NCBI GenBank assembly: GCA_015523055.1
Contig: WALD01000108.1
Location: 1 to 9,125, forward strand
Direction: 5' to 3'
DNA from: Candidatus Altarchaeota archaeon
Lineage (GTDB): Archaea; Altiarchaeota; Altiarchaeia; IMC4; QMZM01
DNA: 9,125 nt
The notes below the pieces were generated by a model. It made no database searches and was not told the DNA's origin. It saw only the letters and a list, made by a program, of their open reading frames with translations. Made by a program: the position numbers and the translations under genes. Positions 6,141-9,125 of the stretch are shown here, one piece after another (the first letter of the stretch is position 1; every line of letters begins with the position of its first letter).

Positions 6141-8312
6141 TTACCTGTATGCCGGCTCCCGGACATGATCAGTATTCTTTATACTCTCAACATAACTCTC
6201 AAGATCTGCCTTTGAAACAGATGGCTTTATCTTATCCAGTGCCTGCTCAAAGTGCTTCTTTGTAACCTTCTTTGATTTTATGTTTTCCCTCAGCGATGTC
6301 ATCGCAGCCTCCCTGCAGACTGCCTCTATATCTGCCCCGGAGTAATCCTTTGCTCTTGAAGCAATCTCTTCCAGCTTGACCCCTTCAAGTGGCATATTCC
6401 TTGTATGGATCTCCAATATTTTAAGTCTTGCTTCCTCATCCGGGGCAGGAACAAGAATTCTTGAATCAAACCTGCCTGGTCTCAGGAGAGAGGGGTCCAG
6501 GATGTCTGGCCTGTTTGTAGCCCCTATAACTATTACCTTTTCAAGGCTTTCAATACCGTCCATTTCTGTCAGAATTTGGTTCACTACGGTTTCGCTTACA
6601 TGAGAGCCAGCCTCTGAGCCACCCCTTCTTCTTGGAGTAAGGGCATCAATCTCGTCAAAGAAGATTATTGTAGGAGCTGCCTGTTTTGCCTTCCTGAATA
6701 TCTCGCGAATGCCTCTTTCGCTTTCTCCCACCCACATCGATAGAACCGACGGCCCTTTGACAGAGATGAAATTCGCTTCTGATTCATTGGCTGCTGCCTT
6801 TGCAAGTAAGGTCTTCCCGCACCCCGGGGGCCCATAGAGCAGGATTGCCTTGGACGGCCTGATCCCCATCCTTTTGAATGCATCCGGATATTTGAGTGGC
6901 CATTCAACAGCCTCTTTAAGAGATTCCTTTACGGAATTAAGGCCGCCAATATCATCCCATTTTATATCGGGTATTTCAACAAATACCTCTCTTAAGGCCG
7001 AGGGGGTCACACTTCTCATTGCCTCAACAAAATCGTTCCTCTCCACCCTCAGGGCATCAAGAATATCCCCCGGAATCTCCTCCTTTTCCAGATCAATCTT
7101 TGGCAGAATTCTCTTTAATGCGTTCATTGCCGCTTCCCTTGAGAGAGAAGCCAGGTCTGCTCCCACAAATCCATGGGTTGAACCGGCAATCTCCCTCAAA
7201 TCTACATTCTTTGCAAGGGGCATGCTTCTGGTATGAATCTCAAGTATCTCTTTTCTTCCGTCCCTGTCGGGGACCCCTATCTTTATCTCTCTGTCAAATC
7301 TTCCGGGCCTTCTTAATGCAGGATCTATATCATCCTGCCTGTTTGTAGCGGCTATGACAATAACATTCCCTCTCGCTGTGAGGCCGTCCATCAGGGTAAG
7401 GAGCTGGGCAACGACTCTCCTCTCAACCTCGCCCCGTGTCTCCTCCCTCTTGGGAGCTATGGAATCTACCTCATCTATAAAGATTATGGATGGTGCGTTT
7501 TCCTGTGCCTCTTCAAACATACCCCTGAGTTTTTTTTCGCTTTCACCATAGTATTTATCCATTATCTCAGGGCCGTTTAACGGAATAAAATAGGCGTTGG
7601 TCTCACTGGCAACGGCCTTTGCAATCAGGGTTTTTCCAGTTCCTGGAGGGCCATAGAGAAGCACCCCTTTGGGGGGGTTTATCCCTAATTTCTCAAATAA
7701 TTCAGGATGTTTCATCGGAAGTTCAATCATCTCCCTGATCTTGGTTATCTCATCCTTCAAACCGCCAATATCCTCATAGCGAACAGCGGGGGCCTCAGTA
7801 ACCTTCATAGGTTTCTCTTTAATCTCAAGCTCCGTTGCATCATGAATCTGGACTATTCCCTTTGGGTCAGTATTGGCAACAATAAAGGGAATTGCCTGTC
7901 CGAGAATTCCTATCGACAGATTGTCTCCACGGACCATGGGTCTGCCAAGGAGTCTCTGTTTAAGATGGCTTCCGAAGTCAGCCCCAAATTTTATCTCATG
8001 TTTTATCGGTGCAATAACTATCCTCTTTGCAGCATAGAATTCTACCCTCTTTACCTCTACCCTGTCACCAAGAGAGGATCCGGAATTCTGCCGGATGAGA
8101 CCGTCCATCCTTATTATGTCAAGGCCATAGTCCTGAGGGTGGGAAGGCCATACAATGGCAGCGGTGCTCTTTTCCCCCACAATTTCAACAATATCCCCGG
8201 ATACAATTCCAAGCATCGTCATTGAATTCTCATCTATCCTGACAATCCCCCTCCCGACATCATTATGCATGGCTTCTGCAACCTTCAAGGCTATTTTCTT
8301 TCCATCAACCAT
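6141..8312 (-). CDS. Cdc48/VAT-type double AAA+ ATPase (protein unfoldase)
   Basis: This is the archaeal relative of p97/VCP, a cytosolic hexameric unfoldase that threads proteins through its pore, probably to the 20S proteasome. Its 723 residues are typical. The N-domain (1 to about 175) is a double-psi barrel plus a second subdomain. D1 has Walker A GPPGTGKT (221-228), Walker B IIFIDE (276-281), AATNR (321-325) and arginine-finger segment RRPGRFD (334-340). D2 has GPPGCGKT (494-501), IIFFDE (549-554), GATNR (597-601) and RPGRFD (611-616). The pore loops are KYYG (253-256) in D1 and MWVG (526-529) in D2; an aromatic D1 loop is characteristic of archaeal VAT rather than eukaryotic p97. The chain ends in Ala-Tyr-Arg, an HbYX-like tail. 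The ATG at 8312 sits where transcription should start from the TATA box at 8331-8340, so the mRNA is probably leaderless. The stop TAA is 36 bases before the nnr start. Confidence 0.97.
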   Translation of the reverse strand: MVDGKKIALKVAEAMHNDVGRGIVRIDENSMTMLGIVSGDIVEIVGEKSTAAIVWPSHPQDYGLDIIRMDGLIRQNSGSSLGDRVEVKRVEFYAAKRIVIAPIKHEIKFGADFGSHLKQRLLGRPMVRGDNLSIGILGQAIPFIVANTDPKGIVQIHDATELEIKEKPMKVTEAPAVRYEDIGGLKDEITKIREMIELPMKHPELFEKLGINPPKGVLLYGPPGTGKTLIAKAVASETNAYFIPLNGPEIMDKYYGESEKKLRGMFEEAQENAPSIIFIDEVDSIAPKREETRGEVERRVVAQLLTLMDGLTARGNVIVIAATNRQDDIDPALRRPGRFDREIKIGVPDRDGRKEILEIHTRSMPLAKNVDLREIAGSTHGFVGADLASLSREAAMNALKRILPKIDLEKEEIPGDILDALRVERNDFVEAMRSVTPSALREVFVEIPDIKWDDIGGLNSVKESLKEAVEWPLKYPDAFKRMGIRPSKAILLYGPPGCGKTLLAKAAANESEANFISVKGPSVLSMWVGESERGIREIFRKAKQAAPTIIFFDEIDALTPRRRGGSEAGSHVSETVVNQILTEMDGIESLEKVIVIGATNRPDILDPSLLRPGRFDSRILVPAPDEEARLKILEIHTRNMPLEGVKLEEIASRAKDYSGADIEAVCREAAMTSLRENIKSKKVTKKHFEQALDKIKPSVSKADLESYVESIKNTDHVREPAYR

Positions 8313-8330
8313 TTTAACTGTATCCTATAC

Positions 8331-8340
8331 TCTATATAGA
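8331..8340 (-). promoter_or_regulatory. TATA box of cdc48, placed for a leaderless transcript
   Basis: The ten bases TCTATATAGA form a perfect palindrome with a TATATA core at 8333-8338. The core centre is about 24 bases from the ATG at 8312, so a start 25 or so bases downstream falls on or next to the initiation codon. No BRE is obvious. The element lies in the 43-base gap between the truD stop and cdc48, which indicates that cdc48 has its own promoter in addition to any read-through from truD. Confidence 0.6.
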
Positions 8341-8350
8341 TTATGGATTG

Positions 8351-8355
8351 AAAAA
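8351..8355 (-). terminator. T-tract just after the truD stop
   Basis: On the coding strand the truD stop TAG is followed immediately by TTTTT. Archaeal RNA polymerase terminates at short T-rich tracts without needing a hairpin. The tract is short and cdc48 lies downstream on the same strand, so termination is likely partial at most. Confidence 0.3.
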
Positions 8356-9125
8356 CTATCCCCAGTAGCAATTCTTCATGAATTCTCTCAACAGTGTCGT
8401 GGCGTAGCTCCCCTTATCAAGAGAGAATTCAAGCGTTGCCTTTCTGGAGTCCCTGTTCAACTCATCCCTTTTAATATCCAAGATTCTAAGGTTTTTAGCG
8501 GGAGTAAAACACTCCCTGTAGGTTCCCTTTGAGGATAACTCTCCCATTCCATCTATTCTAAAATCGCTGGTTGAGATTCCCTCATCTAAAAGAATCTCCT
8601 CCGTTATTTCATCAAGCTCCGTCTCATGTCCCGGCAGGGGCAATCTCTCTATGTCAAATCCTTCCAGGATATACCTGCTCAGTGCCCTGTTGAATATATA
8701 GCTCTGGTAGGCATGAACAAACATCATGCCGAGTTTCTTTGGGAGGCTTCTCAATGCCCCGGGGAAGTCATCCGGATTCTCAATCAGATAATTTATCATG
8801 GAACTTTCATAGCCAAGGTTCTTTGGAAACCTTTTTACAGCCTCTCTGAAATCCTCTGTTTTATGGAGGAATTCTCTTGCCTGTTTTGTTTCTTCCGGCT
8901 CGCCGGGATAGCTCTTTGCAAGATAGAGCATCACAGCCCCCCGGAAATTCTGCATTAGTATCTCCTTCCCGACAAGGTGGGTTATTGGTCTCGTTGGTCC
9001 GAATCTCTGAATACCAAAGAAGTTCGGAAAGCCTGCCATCAATTCATGGTTGGTTGAATTAATAATGTTTTTTATTGAAGCCTCATCCAGACAAATGCCC
9101 CTTATGGTGACGGTAAACCTATTGC
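8356..9125 (-). CDS. truD: tRNA pseudouridine synthase TruD, 3' part (5' end outside window)
   Basis: TruD makes pseudouridine in tRNA (position 13 in E. coli). The frame is open from the right edge: residues before the TTG at 9042 read NRFTVTIRGICLDEASIKN and run on into family sequence, so that TTG is internal. About 256 codons are visible. The motif containing the catalytic aspartate normally lies further upstream and is off the window. Recognisable parts are GFPNFFGIQRFGPTRPITH (about 8980-9036), the FVHAYQSYIFNRAL segment (about 8680-8725), LPLPGHETE (about 8618-8646), DGMGELSSKGTYRE (about 8518-8560) and the C-terminal ATLEFSLDKGSYATTLLREF. The last of these is the end of the synthase fold. 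The stop TAG (8356-8358) is followed by five T on the coding strand. It is upstream of cdc48 with a 43-base gap. Confidence 0.92.
   Translation of the reverse strand, partial: NRFTVTIRGICLDEASIKNIINSTNHELMAGFPNFFGIQRFGPTRPITHLVGKEILMQNFRGAVMLYLAKSYPGEPEETKQAREFLHKTEDFREAVKRFPKNLGYESSMINYLIENPDDFPGALRSLPKKLGMMFVHAYQSYIFNRALSRYILEGFDIERLPLPGHETELDEITEEILLDEGISTSDFRIDGMGELSSKGTYRECFTPAKNLRILDIKRDELNRDSRKATLEFSLDKGSYATTLLREFMKNCYWG

Noticed and set aside
7707..8225. Long plus-strand open frame (172 codons) opposite cdc48
   Set aside because: It is antisense to the conserved N-domain of cdc48, has no promoter or ribosome binding site that I can see, and its composition is that of a shadow frame.
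1..9125. tRNA, rRNA, CRISPR arrays, insertion sequences, attachment sites or replication origin
   Set aside because: I looked in the non-coding gaps (951-963, 3725-4275, 6105-6140, 8313-8355) and saw no cloverleaf, spaced repeats, transposase or terminal inverted repeats.

Overview
This is a stretch of an archaeal chromosome, most probably euryarchaeal. The evidence is a TiaS-type tRNA(Ile2) agmatinylcytidine synthetase, an archaeal Nre repair protein with a C-terminal PCNA-binding box, a VAT/Cdc48-type double AAA+ ATPase, archaeal TATA/BRE promoters and an apparently leaderless start. I cannot resolve the lineage from the window. All recognised genes are housekeeping genes. I found no mobile element, CRISPR array, rRNA or tRNA.

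Layout. From 1 to 2253 there is a plus-strand pair: the 3' part of tiaS (cut by the left edge) and nre. A minus-strand trkH potassium transporter (2255-3724) converges on nre with one base between the stop codons. From 3725 to 4275 there is a poorly coding stretch. It holds a TATA element that can serve trkH on one side and, on the other, a small unrecognised plus-strand gene (about 3803-4232). That gene appears broken by one extra C in a C5 run. From 4276 to 9125 everything is on the minus strand, in transcription order truD (5' end off the right edge), cdc48/VAT, nnr, and a small PD-(D/E)XK-like protein. cdc48 has its own TATA box placed for a leaderless transcript. nnr follows cdc48 closely, and the small gene overlaps nnr by an ATGA.

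How the genes fit together. tiaS and truD modify tRNA. Nre is a DNA repair factor that binds PCNA. Cdc48/VAT is a protein unfoldase whose last residues (Ala-Tyr-Arg) resemble the HbYX tail that docks AAA+ rings on the 20S proteasome. Nnr repairs damaged NAD(P)H hydrates. The minus-strand cdc48-nnr-small nuclease-like set looks like one operon.

The least expected signal is at the level of DNA words. The palindrome GAATTC occurs 26 times in 9.1 kb by my hand count, where base composition predicts about 2 to 3. All 26 lie inside genes, in all three codon phases and in genes on both strands. A single codon or peptide preference does not easily explain this. The second is the small frame-broken gene at about 3803-4232.
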